DNA of 64,000 nucleotides from Bin87 sp963668585 (GTDB lineage: Bacteria; Chloroflexota; Dehalococcoidia; Lucifugimonadales; UBA3495), in NCBI GenBank assembly GCA_963668585.1, contig OY764869.1, positions 2,728,001-2,792,000 on the forward strand, read 5' to 3'. The notes under the pieces are model-generated. The model was not told the origin of the DNA, did not search any database, and saw only the letters and a program-made list of their open reading frames with translations. The translations under genes and the position numbers were made by a program. Shown here one piece after another: positions 17,887 through 25,722 of the stretch. Position 1 is the first letter of the stretch; each line of letters opens with the position of its first letter.

Positions 17887-17892
17887 CTTTTA

Positions 17893-17962
17893 TCATGGTA
17901 TTTTCCGGCAAAACGCCCAACGGACGGGCTGAGAGCGTGAGCGGGGAATCCGCTCTTTTTTT
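17893..17962 (+). ncRNA. Leader RNA with intrinsic terminator before the aquaporin gene
   Basis: From the predicted start at about 17893 the transcript would run 70 nt to a strong terminator: GAGCGG (17939-17944), loop GGAAT, CCGCTC (17950-17955), then seven T (17956-17962). A second small stem GCCC/GGGC is at about 17915-17928. After the terminator comes a six-codon frame (ATG 17963 to TGA 17983), then GGGAGG and the TTG start of the channel gene. It could be an attenuator, an unclassified riboswitch or a short RNA. No known riboswitch class fits. Confidence 0.55.
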
Positions 17963-17998
17963 ATGCCTGCCGGCATCCGGTGAGGGAGGTGCATTTCG

Positions 17999-18664
17999 TT
18001 GCGCTCATTGATGCAAAGGTTGGTGGCGGAAGCCGTGGGGACGGCTTTCCTGCTGATGGCGGTGGTTGGAAGCGGGATCGCGGCACAACGATTGAGTCCC
18101 GATGACGTTGGGCTTCAGTTGTTTGAGAACGCCGTCGCCACGGCCTTCGCGCTGATGGCATTGATATGGGCGTTCGGACCCGTTTCAGGGGCGCATTTCA
18201 ATCCGGCGGTCACGCTGGCAGACGTTGCGCTCAAGGGTAGGGCGGTGAAAGAGGGCATCGCCTACGTGGGAGCGCAGGTGGTGGGCGGGATCATCGGCAC
18301 GATTCTGGCGAACCTGATGTTTGACTTGCCGCCTGTGTTGTGGTCAACGAAGGTGCGCGGAGGGCCGGGCCAATGGATTGGGGAGGTGATCGCGACGCTG
18401 GGGCTGCTGATGGTGATTTTCCTGATCCCGAGGAACCGGGGCGTGGTGATTCCGGTGGCGGTGGGAGCCTACATCGGGGCGGCGTACTTCTTTACGTCAT
18501 CCACCAGTTTCGCGAATCCGGCGGTCACGGTGGCGCGGATGTTTTCGGATACGTTCGCAGGGATATACCCGGGTTCCGCGCCGCTGTTCATCGTCATGCA
18601 GTTGGTGGGGGCAGCGCTGGCGATTGGACTGGTTTGGTTCCTGGTGGGACGCAGGGCCGGTTGA
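17999..18664 (+). CDS. MIP-family channel (aquaporin)
   Basis: A 221-residue aquaporin-type channel with six membrane helices and both NPA boxes, HFNPAVT near residue 66 and FANPAVT near 171. The first helix reads LVAEAVGTAFLLMAVVGSG. It should conduct water or a small neutral solute such as glycerol, or arsenite in some relatives. The start is TTG at 17999 with GGGAGG at 17984-17989. Expression is probably controlled through the terminator in its leader (17939-17962). It converges with the DUF429 gene, with only 10 bp between stops. Confidence 0.9.
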   Translation: MRSLMQRLVAEAVGTAFLLMAVVGSGIAAQRLSPDDVGLQLFENAVATAFALMALIWAFGPVSGAHFNPAVTLADVALKGRAVKEGIAYVGAQVVGGIIGTILANLMFDLPPVLWSTKVRGGPGQWIGEVIATLGLLMVIFLIPRNRGVVIPVAVGAYIGAAYFFTSSTSFANPAVTVARMFSDTFAGIYPGSAPLFIVMQLVGAALAIGLVWFLVGRRAG

Positions 18665-18674
18665 CGGCTGGCCG

Positions 18675-19514
18675 CTATGCGCCGGCAGCGCGAGGGACGT
18701 AGATCCAGCCCTCCAACGCGGCGGCGGGCAGTTCTTCCGCGTCGGGATGGCGGAACCGGGTCGAATCACGCGCCCAACACGCCGCTCCAACGGCGGCGAC
18801 GACTGAATCCAGGCAATCGTCGTTGGCGAGGCAATTTTCGCGCACGTCATCAAGGTTGGGCAACGGCACGCCTGACCGCTGGGCCAGGCCGTCGAGTATG
18901 CGGGCGCGCAGATCCGCTGCCAGGCGTCCCCGCTTGTACCCTTTGTAGGGCAGTTGCAGGGCTCGCAGCAGCGCGCCGGGCATCAATTCCAGCAGTGTTG
19001 CTTCGTCGGCAGCGTCCCGCGCGCCGGAAGCAAGCGGCGGGACATGCCAACGGCCCGGATGGTTTCGATGCCAGCGATGGAGGAGGTTGATGCCGTGGTA
19101 GGTCATCGGCACAATGTTTGGGTTGACGGTATGCAGGGGCGAGTAGCTTTCGCGGTGGTGCCTCTGATCGCCGGCGCGCTTCGGCTCGCCGTGGAGGGCG
19201 ACAAAGTCGTTTCGCGCGCGGACGAATTGGTCCATGGTCATGGAGGCGACGGAGTCCCACACGGCGGGCATATCCGTGGGCGGATGAGGCGCGGTCAGGT
19301 GTCCGGCGAAATCGGCGGGCACACCGAAGGGGAAATCAAGGGCGAGGACGGCAGGCGTTGGAACGGCGGCCAACACGTCGTGGAGATCGCTCCTGCGGAT
19401 TGACCGGGTGATGTCCAGGGTCAGCGACCCGTCGTCGTTTAGGTGTCCCATGGACATCCAGGTGTTGGTGTCGGAGCGGGCGCCGCTGAAATCGACCCCG
19501 ATGATGGTGGTCAT
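18675..19514 (-). CDS. DUF429 family protein (predicted RNase H-like fold)
   Basis: A 279-residue protein beginning with the RNase-H-like strand IIGVDFSGARSDTNTWMS (acidic residue in GVDFSGA) and having a second acidic strand ALDFPFGVP near residue 60, followed by the C-terminal DDCLDSVVAAVGAACWA block with paired Asp. These are the features of the DUF429 group, predicted metal-dependent nucleases of unknown role. Convergent with the aquaporin gene; no operon partners. A decayed repeat (copy F) lies upstream of its start. Confidence 0.75.
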   Translation of the reverse strand: MTTIIGVDFSGARSDTNTWMSMGHLNDDGSLTLDITRSIRRSDLHDVLAAVPTPAVLALDFPFGVPADFAGHLTAPHPPTDMPAVWDSVASMTMDQFVRARNDFVALHGEPKRAGDQRHHRESYSPLHTVNPNIVPMTYHGINLLHRWHRNHPGRWHVPPLASGARDAADEATLLELMPGALLRALQLPYKGYKRGRLAADLRARILDGLAQRSGVPLPNLDDVRENCLANDDCLDSVVAAVGAACWARDSTRFRHPDAEELPAAALEGWIYVPRAAGA

Positions 19515-19529
19515 CCGGAAAGGCCTGCA

Positions 19530-19573
19530 ATCACCGTCCGTTCATGGTTCGACAATCTCACCATGAGCGGGCT
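19530..19573 (+). repeat. MITE-like dispersed element, copy F (remnant)
   Basis: Only the main hairpin region survives: TCACCGTCCGTTCATGGTTC followed by GACAATCTCACCATGAGCGGGC. The outer inverted repeats are not recognisable, and CCTGC just upstream hints at the E/I type of left arm. Confidence 0.5.
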
Positions 19574-19649
19574 AATTGAAGCTCGTCATGCGGGGCTACT
19601 TATTGTGCAACTGATACTCGGGAAGGACTGTGGTGGTGATGGGTCCGGG

Positions 19650-19677
19650 TTGCGCCGAGTAGCAATTGGGTTAGAAT
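19650..19677 (+). promoter_or_regulatory. Promoter of the oxaloacetate-decarboxylase-like gene
   Basis: TTGCGC at 19650-19655, 16-bp spacer, TAGAAT at 19672-19677. About 50 bp before the ATG at 19735. Confidence 0.45.
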
Positions 19678-19734
19678 ACACGCGGGCAGATGTTAGCACA
19701 CTGCCGATTGACCGGAAAAAGGAGCCAAAAGCAC

Positions 19735-20586
19735 ATGGACTATACCAAGAGACGCGAGCGGTATCGTGCCGTACTGGCCGGCGATGTCTGCGTTCACCCG
19801 GGTTCGGTCTTCGATCCGATTTCCGCACGCATCGCGGAGGACTTGGGATTTGAGGTTGGCATGTTCGCCGGGTCGATTGCCAGCGGCACCGTGCTCGGCG
19901 CGCCGGACTATGTGGTGCTGACGCTGAGCGAATTCGCCGAGCAGATCTACCGAATCTGCCGCGCCGGTGAACTGAGCCTGATGGTGGACGCCGACCACGG
20001 ATACGGCAACGCGCTGAGCGTGAAGCGGACGGTGGAAGAACTGGAAGCCGCCGGCGTTTCGGCGTTGACCATCGAGGACACCGTGTTGCCGATGCAATTC
20101 GGAGGCGGCGCGCGGTTCATTTCTCTGGAAGAAGGCGTCGGCAAGATGAAGGCTGCGCTCTCCGGTCGAACCGACCCGAACCTGGTGGTGGCTGGCCGCA
20201 CGAGCAGCCTTGCCGAAGGTCTCGACGAGTGCATCCGGCGGGTCAAGGCCTATGAGGCCGCCGGCGTGGACGCCTTGTTCCTGGCCGGAGCAACCACCAA
20301 GGCCGAGGTGGAGGCGGTGAACGCAGAGTTGAACATCCCGCTGCTGCTGGGCGGCGCCGGCGGTGAACTGTCTGACAAGGAATGGCTGGGGCAAAACGGC
20401 GTGCGCGTCGCGCTGCAGGGCCACCTGCCTTTCCAGGCGATGATCAAGACGGTGTACGACACGCTGAAGGCGTTGCGGGACGGCGTATCGCCGGGCGATC
20501 TGAGGGACACGCTGGCGTCCGCGGACCTGATAGCGCAAGTTACGCGGAAGGCGGAGTACGACCAGCAGATTGCCGACTACCTTTAG
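19735..20586 (+). CDS. Isocitrate lyase/PEP mutase superfamily enzyme (oxaloacetate decarboxylase-like)
   Basis: A 283-residue TIM-barrel protein. Mg-binding acidic residues are in LMVDADHGYGN (about 83-92) and TIEDTVLPMQFGG (about 116-128). The EDTVLP loop places it with oxaloacetate decarboxylase (PA4872-type) rather than PEP mutase (EDKxxxxxNS) or isocitrate lyase (KKCGH), so I call a C-C bond-cleaving lyase acting on a 2-oxo or 2-hydroxy diacid. ATG at 19735 follows AAGGAG. The VOC gene 43 bp downstream is probably in the same unit. Confidence 0.85.
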   Translation: MDYTKRRERYRAVLAGDVCVHPGSVFDPISARIAEDLGFEVGMFAGSIASGTVLGAPDYVVLTLSEFAEQIYRICRAGELSLMVDADHGYGNALSVKRTVEELEAAGVSALTIEDTVLPMQFGGGARFISLEEGVGKMKAALSGRTDPNLVVAGRTSSLAEGLDECIRRVKAYEAAGVDALFLAGATTKAEVEAVNAELNIPLLLGGAGGELSDKEWLGQNGVRVALQGHLPFQAMIKTVYDTLKALRDGVSPGDLRDTLASADLIAQVTRKAEYDQQIADYL

Positions 20587-20629
20587 GTATCAAATCGTCA
20601 AGGCGTCCAAACATCACGGAGGAAGCATC

Positions 20630-21019
20630 ATGGCATTCGTTTGCAATCACCTGCATCTGCGCAGCGAGGACCCGGACAACGCCGCGAAGTTCTATGTGGA
20701 GAACTTCGGAGCGGTGATCGTCTCGACGCGGCCGCTGTCAACGACGGTGTCGCACCAACTGGAATTGAACGGGCAGCCGTTGCTGACCGTGTCCGGCGAG
20801 GCGGAAGGCGAGAACGCGGTGGCGGGTTCCACGGACCCGCGGTTTGGGCTGGACCACTTCGGGTTCGAGACCGATGATATCCAGTCTGCTTTTGAGCAGT
20901 TCAAGTCCACCGGCGCGAACATCATCTGCGAACCCTGGCAGATGCCGTCGGGCTCGCACGTCATGTTCGTCGAGGCTCCGGACAAGGTCAGCTTGGAGAT
21001 AATTCAGCGACCCAACTAG
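20630..21019 (+). CDS. VOC (glyoxalase-like) family protein
   Basis: A 129-residue vicinal-oxygen-chelate protein with two beta-alpha-beta-beta-beta modules. Likely metal ligands are His in VCNHLHLR (near 8), His in FGLDHFGFE (near 75) and Glu in VSLEII (near 124). It may isomerise or lyse a small substrate using a divalent metal. CGGAGG precedes the ATG at 20630. It follows the lyase gene by 43 bp. A related VOC gene is at 22033 on the other strand, with the LmbE gene between them. Confidence 0.82.
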   Translation: MAFVCNHLHLRSEDPDNAAKFYVENFGAVIVSTRPLSTTVSHQLELNGQPLLTVSGEAEGENAVAGSTDPRFGLDHFGFETDDIQSAFEQFKSTGANIICEPWQMPSGSHVMFVEAPDKVSLEIIQRPN

Positions 21020-21050
21020 CGCCGTGCGCCGGCGCGTTGAAGCGAGAAGT

Positions 21051-21075
21051 AGGGGCGGGTTTGAAACCCGCCCCT
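21051..21075. repeat. GC-rich palindromic hairpin (GGGGCGGGTTT subtype), copy 2
   Basis: AGGGGCGGGTTT, G, AAACCCGCCCCT: a perfect 12-bp inverted repeat in the gap between the convergent VOC and LmbE genes. Probably a bidirectional terminator. Confidence 0.78.
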
Positions 21076-21103
21076 GCGATTTTTGAGCGCTGTGTTCCGG
21101 GAG

Positions 21104-21955
21104 TTACAACCCCGCGAAGAAGTCGGGGGGCACGTTTTCGCCGGGAGATACCGGAGGCTCGGCACGGATGAAGTGCTCGATGCCAATCACCGATTCTGCG
21201 ACCGCCCGGGGCACACGCTCGTAGGGCCAATCCGGTTGCAGTTGGGTGAAGTGCCGCTTGATGCACGCCATCTTGGCGTCGAGACCGCCCGAAACGTCCG
21301 AGGTGATGTGGATGTTTTCCAAGTCAACGCCATCGTTGGCCCGGTCGGGCGACGGCATGGGGAAATCGACGCCGGCGGCACGCAGGGTTTCGGCCATGTG
21401 AACGCGGAAACCCCTGGGCCGCACGCTATAAAAGAGGCGGTCGGTCTGGTGCGGCTGGATTCCAATGGCCATGTGATGGGGGAACGCGGTGTCGTCGGCG
21501 GCCAGACGCATGGCGTTGGTGGCGTGGTTGCAGATGGCGATGTGGTCGGGATGGCCGTAGAGTCCGTCCTTGCCGAAGGTGAGTATGACCTGCGGGCGGA
21601 AGCGGCGGATTTCGAAGACGAGACGGGCAACGACCTCGTGTTCGTCGGCCTGCACGAATGCTCTGGGGTGATGGTTGTCATCCCAGCCGGCCATGCCGGA
21701 ATCGCGGTAACCCAGAACATCGTGGGACTCGATTCCTAGTTCCCTGACAGCCTGGGCGAGTTCGGCGCGCCGAACCTCTCCGATGGTCTGGCGGGTCGCG
21801 GAACCCGGTTGGCGGATTTCTCCCAGTTCCCCCGAAGTGGTGGTGACCAAACGGGCGGTCACTCCCCGCGCGGTGTGCATGGCGATGGTGCCGCCGACGG
21901 GAAAGGCTTCATCGTCGGGGTGGGCGAATAGGATGAGGAGTCGGTGGTCTGCCAT
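21104..21955 (-). CDS. LmbE/PIG-L family N-deacetylase
   Basis: About 283 residues. The zinc signature AHPDDEAF is at the N-terminus (near residues 11-18) and the third ligand in GHPDHIAI further on. The family includes MshB and Mca, which deacetylate GlcNAc-inositol or cleave mycothiol conjugates, and BshB for bacillithiol; the length and the YGHPDHIAICNHA segment are closer to Mca/MshB. The thiol cofactor of this organism is unknown. ATG at 21955 is my choice; another in-frame ATG at 21967 adds four residues and neither has a good ribosome-binding site. Confidence 0.83.
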   Translation of the reverse strand: MADHRLLILFAHPDDEAFPVGGTIAMHTARGVTARLVTTTSGELGEIRQPGSATRQTIGEVRRAELAQAVRELGIESHDVLGYRDSGMAGWDDNHHPRAFVQADEHEVVARLVFEIRRFRPQVILTFGKDGLYGHPDHIAICNHATNAMRLAADDTAFPHHMAIGIQPHQTDRLFYSVRPRGFRVHMAETLRAAGVDFPMPSPDRANDGVDLENIHITSDVSGGLDAKMACIKRHFTQLQPDWPYERVPRAVAESVIGIEHFIRAEPPVSPGENVPPDFFAGL

Positions 21956-21980
21956 GGTCAAGATCATCTTTACGCAGAAT

Positions 21981-22004
21981 AGGGGCGAATGGTGGTTCGC
22001 CCCT
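21981..22004. repeat. GC-rich palindromic hairpin (GGGGCGAA subtype), copy 3
   Basis: AGGGGCGAA, loop TGGTGG, TTCGCCCCT: 9-bp perfect stem, located downstream of the minus-strand VOC gene and upstream of the LmbE gene, so it could end the VOC transcript. Confidence 0.7.
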
Positions 22005-22032
22005 GCGTCCGGGCGCTGGAGGAGAGATTGAG

Positions 22033-22392
22033 TTAGTCGATTACTTCCAGGACTTCCAGGATGATGCCCTGGGGACCCTCGAAGAACATGACGCGACGGC
22101 CGCCGCCGACGGTGGTCTCTTCGAGGACGGTTGCGCCGCCGTTTTTGAGGTCTTCGATGGTGCTGTCAATGTCGGTGGTGTCGATGGCGATGTGCTCGAA
22201 GCCGTAGTTCTGCGGGTGGGTCTGCGTTTCGATGTGGTCGGTGACGTTGAGCGGCAGGCCGTGCAGGTCGAGACGAAAGCCGCCGTTGGCGGTTTCGGCG
22301 GTGACGCTGGCGCCGAGGTTCTGGACGTACCAGTCGGCGGTGGCCTTGGGATCCGGTGTCTTGAGGTGGACATGGTTGAGCGAGAATGCCAT
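22033..22392 (-). CDS. VOC (glyoxalase-like) family protein
   Basis: A 119-residue vicinal-oxygen-chelate protein: AFSLNHVHLKTPDPKATADW at the start (metal His near 7), FEHIAIDTTDIDSTIEDL in the middle (His near 70) and IILEVLEV at the end (Glu near 115). All three typical metal ligands are present. Reaction unknown. The ATG at 22392 has an excellent AGGAGG 8 bp upstream. It is a smaller cousin of the VOC protein at 20630. Confidence 0.82.
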   Translation of the reverse strand: MAFSLNHVHLKTPDPKATADWYVQNLGASVTAETANGGFRLDLHGLPLNVTDHIETQTHPQNYGFEHIAIDTTDIDSTIEDLKNGGATVLEETTVGGGRRVMFFEGPQGIILEVLEVID

Positions 22393-22491
22393 GATGGTCC
22401 TCCTTGAAATTAAGCGGTGATCACGCCGGTTGTTGATCTTCGACGATTGTATCACAGGGGTTCGGGATTCCCCGATTGCCCGGTTTGGGCA

Positions 22492-22624
22492 CAGGGCCAT
22501 TGGATTATCTTGGCAATTGGCAGTTGTTGTTGCCAGCATGGTTCCCTGCCCACCGTCCACTCGTCCTTCGACAGGCTCAGGATGAGCGGACTACCGCTTC
22601 TATCGTCGATAATCGAACGGCCCG
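22492..22624 (+). repeat. MITE-like dispersed element, copy G
   Basis: About 133 bp. Left end CAGGGCCATTGGATTATC, right end GATAATCGAACGGCCC. Left hairpin GGCAG.. with TTGCC partner, main hairpin GTCCACTCGTCCTTC...AGGATGAGCGGAC. It is the main content of the 419-bp divergent gap between the VOC and NpdG genes; the rest of the gap holds the NpdG promoter. Confidence 0.8.
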
Positions 22625-22771
22625 CGCATGGGATGGGCGAATCGCTGGCCCTGCTGTGCGGCTAGAGGGGCGGGTCAGGACGGTTTGAGAGTCGCCTCGC
22701 ATGGGCTATGGGAGCGCGGCCGGCATGGCGGCCGTTCGCATTTTATGTAAAATGATCAGCCAGGATCGAGG

Positions 22772-22780
22772 TGATATACT
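22772..22780 (+). promoter_or_regulatory. Extended -10 of the NpdG gene
   Basis: TGATATACT matches an extended -10 (TGnTATACT). No good -35. It lies 32 bp before the ATG at 22812. Confidence 0.45.
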
Positions 22781-22811
22781 TGCGCCGCATTTGCACTGGG
22801 AGGCGATATTG

Positions 22812-23459
22812 ATGCTGGCATTTTTGGGCGGAACGGGCCCTGAAGGCAAAGGATTGGCGCTGAGGCTGGCGATGGCCGGGGAGTCCGTGGTCATCGGATC
22901 ACGTGACGCCGGGCGAGCGCAGGAAGCGGCCGACGAACTGTTGGAACTGGCGCCTGGAAAAGCCATATCGGGCGCCGTGAACGCCGAGGCTGCGGCGCAA
23001 TCCGACGTGGTGTTTCTCACCATGCCCTACAACGGGATGTCGCCCACCATCGCTGGCGTCGGAGACGCGCTGGACGGCAAGACGGTGGTGACGGTGATTG
23101 CGCCGATGCGGTTCGAGCGGGGCGTAGGCGCGATAGCCGAGGAAGTGGAAGCCGGTTCGGCCGCCGAGGAAGCGCAGGCCGCCGCCCCAAACGCGCGGGT
23201 CGTCGCCGCGTTCCAGAATGTTTCGGCGGAAGAGTTGCTGAAGCCTGGCGCGACCCTGGATGAGGATGTGGTGATCTGTGCCGACGACGCCGATGCCAAG
23301 GAAACGGTGGTCGGATTGACCAGGATGATACCGAACCTGAGGCCAGTGGATGCCGGCGCACTCTACAACGCCAAATACGTGGAGCAGATCACGCCGTTGC
23401 TGGTGAACATCAATCGCATCCACCGGGTGCATTCAGGGGTGAGAATCACGGGGGTGTGA
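22812..23459 (+). CDS. npdG: F420-dependent NADP reductase
   Basis: A 215-residue protein of the NPD/F420-dependent reductase family. The dinucleotide loop LAFLGGTGPEGKGLALRLA is at residues 2-20 and is followed by GESVVIGSRD, which sets NADP preference (Ser-Arg). It exchanges hydride between coenzyme F420 and NADP, so the organism probably makes F420. Start ATG at 22812 is supported by GGGAGG at 22798-22803 and by alignment; the upstream open frame is not coding. The luciferase-like monooxygenase at 33432 belongs to a superfamily that includes F420 users. Confidence 0.88.
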   Translation: MLAFLGGTGPEGKGLALRLAMAGESVVIGSRDAGRAQEAADELLELAPGKAISGAVNAEAAAQSDVVFLTMPYNGMSPTIAGVGDALDGKTVVTVIAPMRFERGVGAIAEEVEAGSAAEEAQAAAPNARVVAAFQNVSAEELLKPGATLDEDVVICADDADAKETVVGLTRMIPNLRPVDAGALYNAKYVEQITPLLVNINRIHRVHSGVRITGV

Positions 23460-23508
23460 CACCCGCCGACACCGCGACCAACCGATCGACTCGACAGGAG
23501 GTAACACA

Positions 23509-24033
23509 ATGCCAAGAGCGACACTTGATTTGCAGAACACCGCCGACCTGGCCGCCGTGGGGGGCCAATGGAAATGTGCCCACGGGTTTGTGCCTGGCGA
23601 ACCCAATGAGGGCGTGGTCAGCGAAGCCGAAGGGTCTCCCTGCCGGCTGCCCGACTTTGATGATTCGGGCTGGGAAACGTGCGATGACCTGGTTGCCTGG
23701 CGGCGGCGTGGCGTGTCCTTCGTGTGGTATCGCATCAAGGCGACGCTTCCGGAAACGGTGGGCGGCCGGCCCCTGGAAGGGGCGCGGTGCCTGTTTGAGT
23801 CCTGTATCGACGACTATGGCGAGATCTGGGTCAACGGGGAATGCGACCGGGAACGGGCCACGGTGCAGGGGTTCAACGTGCCTCAACGCGTGGTGGTATC
23901 CGCAGAGCCGAAACCCGGCGACGAGGTGACCATCGCGATTTTGGCCATGAACGGGCCGCTGGCTGCGCCGGGCGGCGCGGTGTTTGTCAGGTACGCCACG
24001 CTGGCGTTTGAATGGCGAGAGTCAGGGTATTAG
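23509..24033 (+). CDS. Galactose-binding-like (beta-sandwich) domain protein
   Basis: A 174-residue single-domain protein that resembles the N-terminal sugar-binding jelly roll of family 2 glycosidases: FDDSGWETCDD, then VWYRIKATLPE, FESCIDDYGEIWVNGE and the closing FVRYATLAFEW strand. No catalytic domain follows and no signal peptide is seen, so it is either a lectin-like cytosolic protein or an accessory domain. AGGAGG precedes the ATG at 23509. It follows npdG by 49 bp and probably shares its transcript. Ends before hairpin copy 4. Confidence 0.65.
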   Translation: MPRATLDLQNTADLAAVGGQWKCAHGFVPGEPNEGVVSEAEGSPCRLPDFDDSGWETCDDLVAWRRRGVSFVWYRIKATLPETVGGRPLEGARCLFESCIDDYGEIWVNGECDRERATVQGFNVPQRVVVSAEPKPGDEVTIAILAMNGPLAAPGGAVFVRYATLAFEWRESGY

Positions 24034-24040
24034 GCGATGC

Positions 24041-24064
24041 AGGGGCGGGTTTCAAACCCGCCCG
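24041..24064. repeat. GC-rich palindromic hairpin, copy 4
   Basis: GGGGCGGGTTT, C, AAACCCGCCCG: one mismatch at the outer end. It lies between convergent genes (stops at 24033 and 24079). Confidence 0.7.
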
Positions 24065-24078
24065 TACGATTTTGCGCG

Positions 24079-24390
24079 TCAGGCAAGCCAGTCTTCGTCT
24101 TTCTCATCGCCAGGGTCGGCGTCGCTTTCGTTGGCGACGACTTGACCGGGGTTGTGGGCATAGCCACGGGCTTCCAGTTCAGCACGGATTGTACCGGCGA
24201 ACTCCTCCGGCGACTGGCTGGCCGGTAGAGTGATTTCCACCGTGCCGCGTGCGGTGATCTCGACACCGCCGGGATCTTCGCGAGCGAGTTCGACGCTTAC
24301 GGATTCGCGGTGTATGGCGTAGTCATCGGTGATGGAAAAGACGACTGCCATGTCCTCCATGGTGATGAGAGTGTAGTTGTCTTCGGACAT
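24079..24390 (-). CDS. Acidic hypothetical protein
   Basis: A 103-residue cytosolic protein with strands alternating with a helix: YTLITMEDMAVVFSITDD, GVEITARGTVEITLPA, SPEEFAGTIRAELEARGY, and an acidic tail DPGDEKDEDWLA. I do not recognise the family. The ATG at 24390 is chosen because GGAGG lies just upstream, and the composition of the frame beyond it is not protein-like. It follows the thioredoxin-fold gene by 74 bp on the same strand. Confidence 0.6.
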   Translation of the reverse strand: MSEDNYTLITMEDMAVVFSITDDYAIHRESVSVELAREDPGGVEITARGTVEITLPASQSPEEFAGTIRAELEARGYAHNPGQVVANESDADPGDEKDEDWLA

Positions 24391-24464
24391 TGGGTTGATC
24401 TTTTCCTCCACGCTTTGATTGCATTGGACAGTGGGTGTCCACGCCCAACGGGGTTGGATAATTG

Positions 24465-25094
24465 CTAGTCCTGCGGGGGCCATTGGGTGCCGCCTTCGAC
24501 GGGTCTTTCGGATGCGGGCGCTGTCATTCCGCCGGCCACCACCTGCTGAAACTCGTTCAGGATAACCGCGCCCCACTCGGCTGCCATGCTGATCCGATGG
24601 GAGGTGCGGCGGCCCCTGGCCTGTTGGCGACTTTCGGTTTCATCAGATATGGCAGCGGCGGCCTGGGCGACCATCTCGTCCATGGCGTCGATGGCTGGTA
24701 CCAGGGATCGGGCCGTTTCGATGAAGCGGGCGATTTCGCTCATGTTTTCGTCGAATGCGACGAAGACGGGGACGGTGCCGGCGCGATGTTCGGGCAAAAA
24801 GCTGTTGGTCAACTCCAGTTCATCATCGCGATTGAAAACGCTGAGGTTGATGTTGTCGGAAGCGTCGGCCAGTCTGAGTATGGCCGGCGTGGTGGACATT
24901 GCGTCGCCGCACCAGTCGGAAGTGAAAACCGCGAGGTTGACGGGGTGGTCCAGTGAGTTGAAATAGTCCAGGACATTGCCGGGGATTTCGACGCCGGAAT
25001 GAATCTGCAGGAATGGGTCCTTGTTGACCTTGATGATGTCGATGTACTGGTCGGTGGTCATGCCCTGGACGAATTTCGCGTGGGTGAGCGCCAT
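24465..25094 (-). CDS. Thioredoxin-fold protein with altered active site
   Basis: A 209-residue cytosolic protein. The central beta-alpha-beta (LAVFTSDWCGDAMSTTPAIL, near 56-75) is thioredoxin-like, but the CxxC pair is CGDA, so only one redox Cys remains. The cis-Pro loop is in RAGTVPVFVAF. This WCGD(A/S) type is seen in thioredoxin-9-like proteins, which may act as monothiol reductants or holdases. The C-terminal 60 residues are helical and polar. ATG at 25094 has AGGAGG 10 bp upstream. Confidence 0.72.
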   Translation of the reverse strand: MALTHAKFVQGMTTDQYIDIIKVNKDPFLQIHSGVEIPGNVLDYFNSLDHPVNLAVFTSDWCGDAMSTTPAILRLADASDNINLSVFNRDDELELTNSFLPEHRAGTVPVFVAFDENMSEIARFIETARSLVPAIDAMDEMVAQAAAAISDETESRQQARGRRTSHRISMAAEWGAVILNEFQQVVAGGMTAPASERPVEGGTQWPPQD

Positions 25095-25125
25095 GGTCAA
25101 ACCTCCTGTCGGTGAGCGTCCGATT

Positions 25126-25155
25126 TTGCCGTTTGCATGCGGCCAGTGCTAGAAT
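25126..25155 (+). promoter_or_regulatory. Promoter of the 25206 gene
   Basis: TTGCCG at 25126-25131, 18-bp spacer, extended -10 TGCTAGAAT at 25147-25155. Confidence 0.4.
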
Positions 25156-25205
25156 CGCAATGGAAGAAATCGCCCGCCGTTGCGCGGGACGCGGGGAGCG
25201 GCCCT

Positions 25206-25634
25206 TTGACTACTGCTACTGACCGAAACGGAGTGTACCTTAAATACGCCCTGTTCTGCCGCGAAACCGAGGAAGGGGAGGGAGATAACCTCAGTTTCAA
25301 GGGCATCATTGACCTGGTGGACATACCGATACCGGAAAGCCCTCCCACCGACGACGGGCCAAGGGTGCTGACCGAAGTGGATGCTCACTTGGCGTTCTGC
25401 ATCGCGGGAGCCAACGCGGGGAGCCATACGCTGGAAGTGACGATCCGCGCGCCGGGCGCGAGCCTGTCGAGTCCGCCGCCGCAGGAGGTGCAATGGGACG
25501 AAGGGATATTCTTCCAGCGGTGGATCAAGCCGTTCAGGATCCCGGTTACGCGGCTGGGACGACACGTGGCCGCCATCGCGTTCGATGGGATGCCACTGGG
25601 AGAGGCGAGTTTCCTGGTGCGATTGGAACCGTGA
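25206..25634 (+). CDS. Hypothetical beta-sandwich protein, possibly DUF6941-related
   Basis: A 142-residue all-beta protein: YLKYALFCRETEEGEGDNLSF, then IIDLVDIPIPE, HTLEVTIRAPG and the C-terminal HVAAIAFDGMPLGEASFLV, an order of elements like that in the DUF6941-like protein at 15194. No signal peptide. Function unknown. The start is TTG at 25206 with GGGGAG upstream. It is followed by hairpin copy 5 and converges with the molybdenum-subunit gene. Confidence 0.55.
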   Translation: MTTATDRNGVYLKYALFCRETEEGEGDNLSFKGIIDLVDIPIPESPPTDDGPRVLTEVDAHLAFCIAGANAGSHTLEVTIRAPGASLSSPPPQEVQWDEGIFFQRWIKPFRIPVTRLGRHVAAIAFDGMPLGEASFLVRLEP

Positions 25635-25670
25635 ACATCGGCCCGAACGACAGGCAGGCATAGAGTTTTG

Positions 25671-25693
25671 GGGGCGGGTCTCAGACCCGCCCC
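25671..25693. repeat. GC-rich palindromic hairpin, copy 5
   Basis: GGGGCGGGTCT, C, AGACCCGCCCC: perfect 11-bp inverted repeat with a compensated change (TCT/AGA instead of TTT/AAA) between the convergent genes ending at 25634 and 25723. Confidence 0.78.
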
Positions 25694-25722
25694 TACACGT
25701 ACAGGGGATCAAACAGGCGTTG

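Noticed and set aside
17921..17962. CTGAGAG in the aquaporin leader as part of a TPP riboswitch
   Set aside because: Only the P3 motif CUGAGA matches; the ACCUGAUC and GCGUAGGGAA parts are missing.
19735..20586. PEP mutase, which with the ComDE-like enzymes would mean phosphonate synthesis
   Set aside because: The diagnostic EDKxxxxxNS loop is EDTVLPMQFG, which fits oxaloacetate-decarboxylase-type lyases, and no phosphonate tailoring genes are present.
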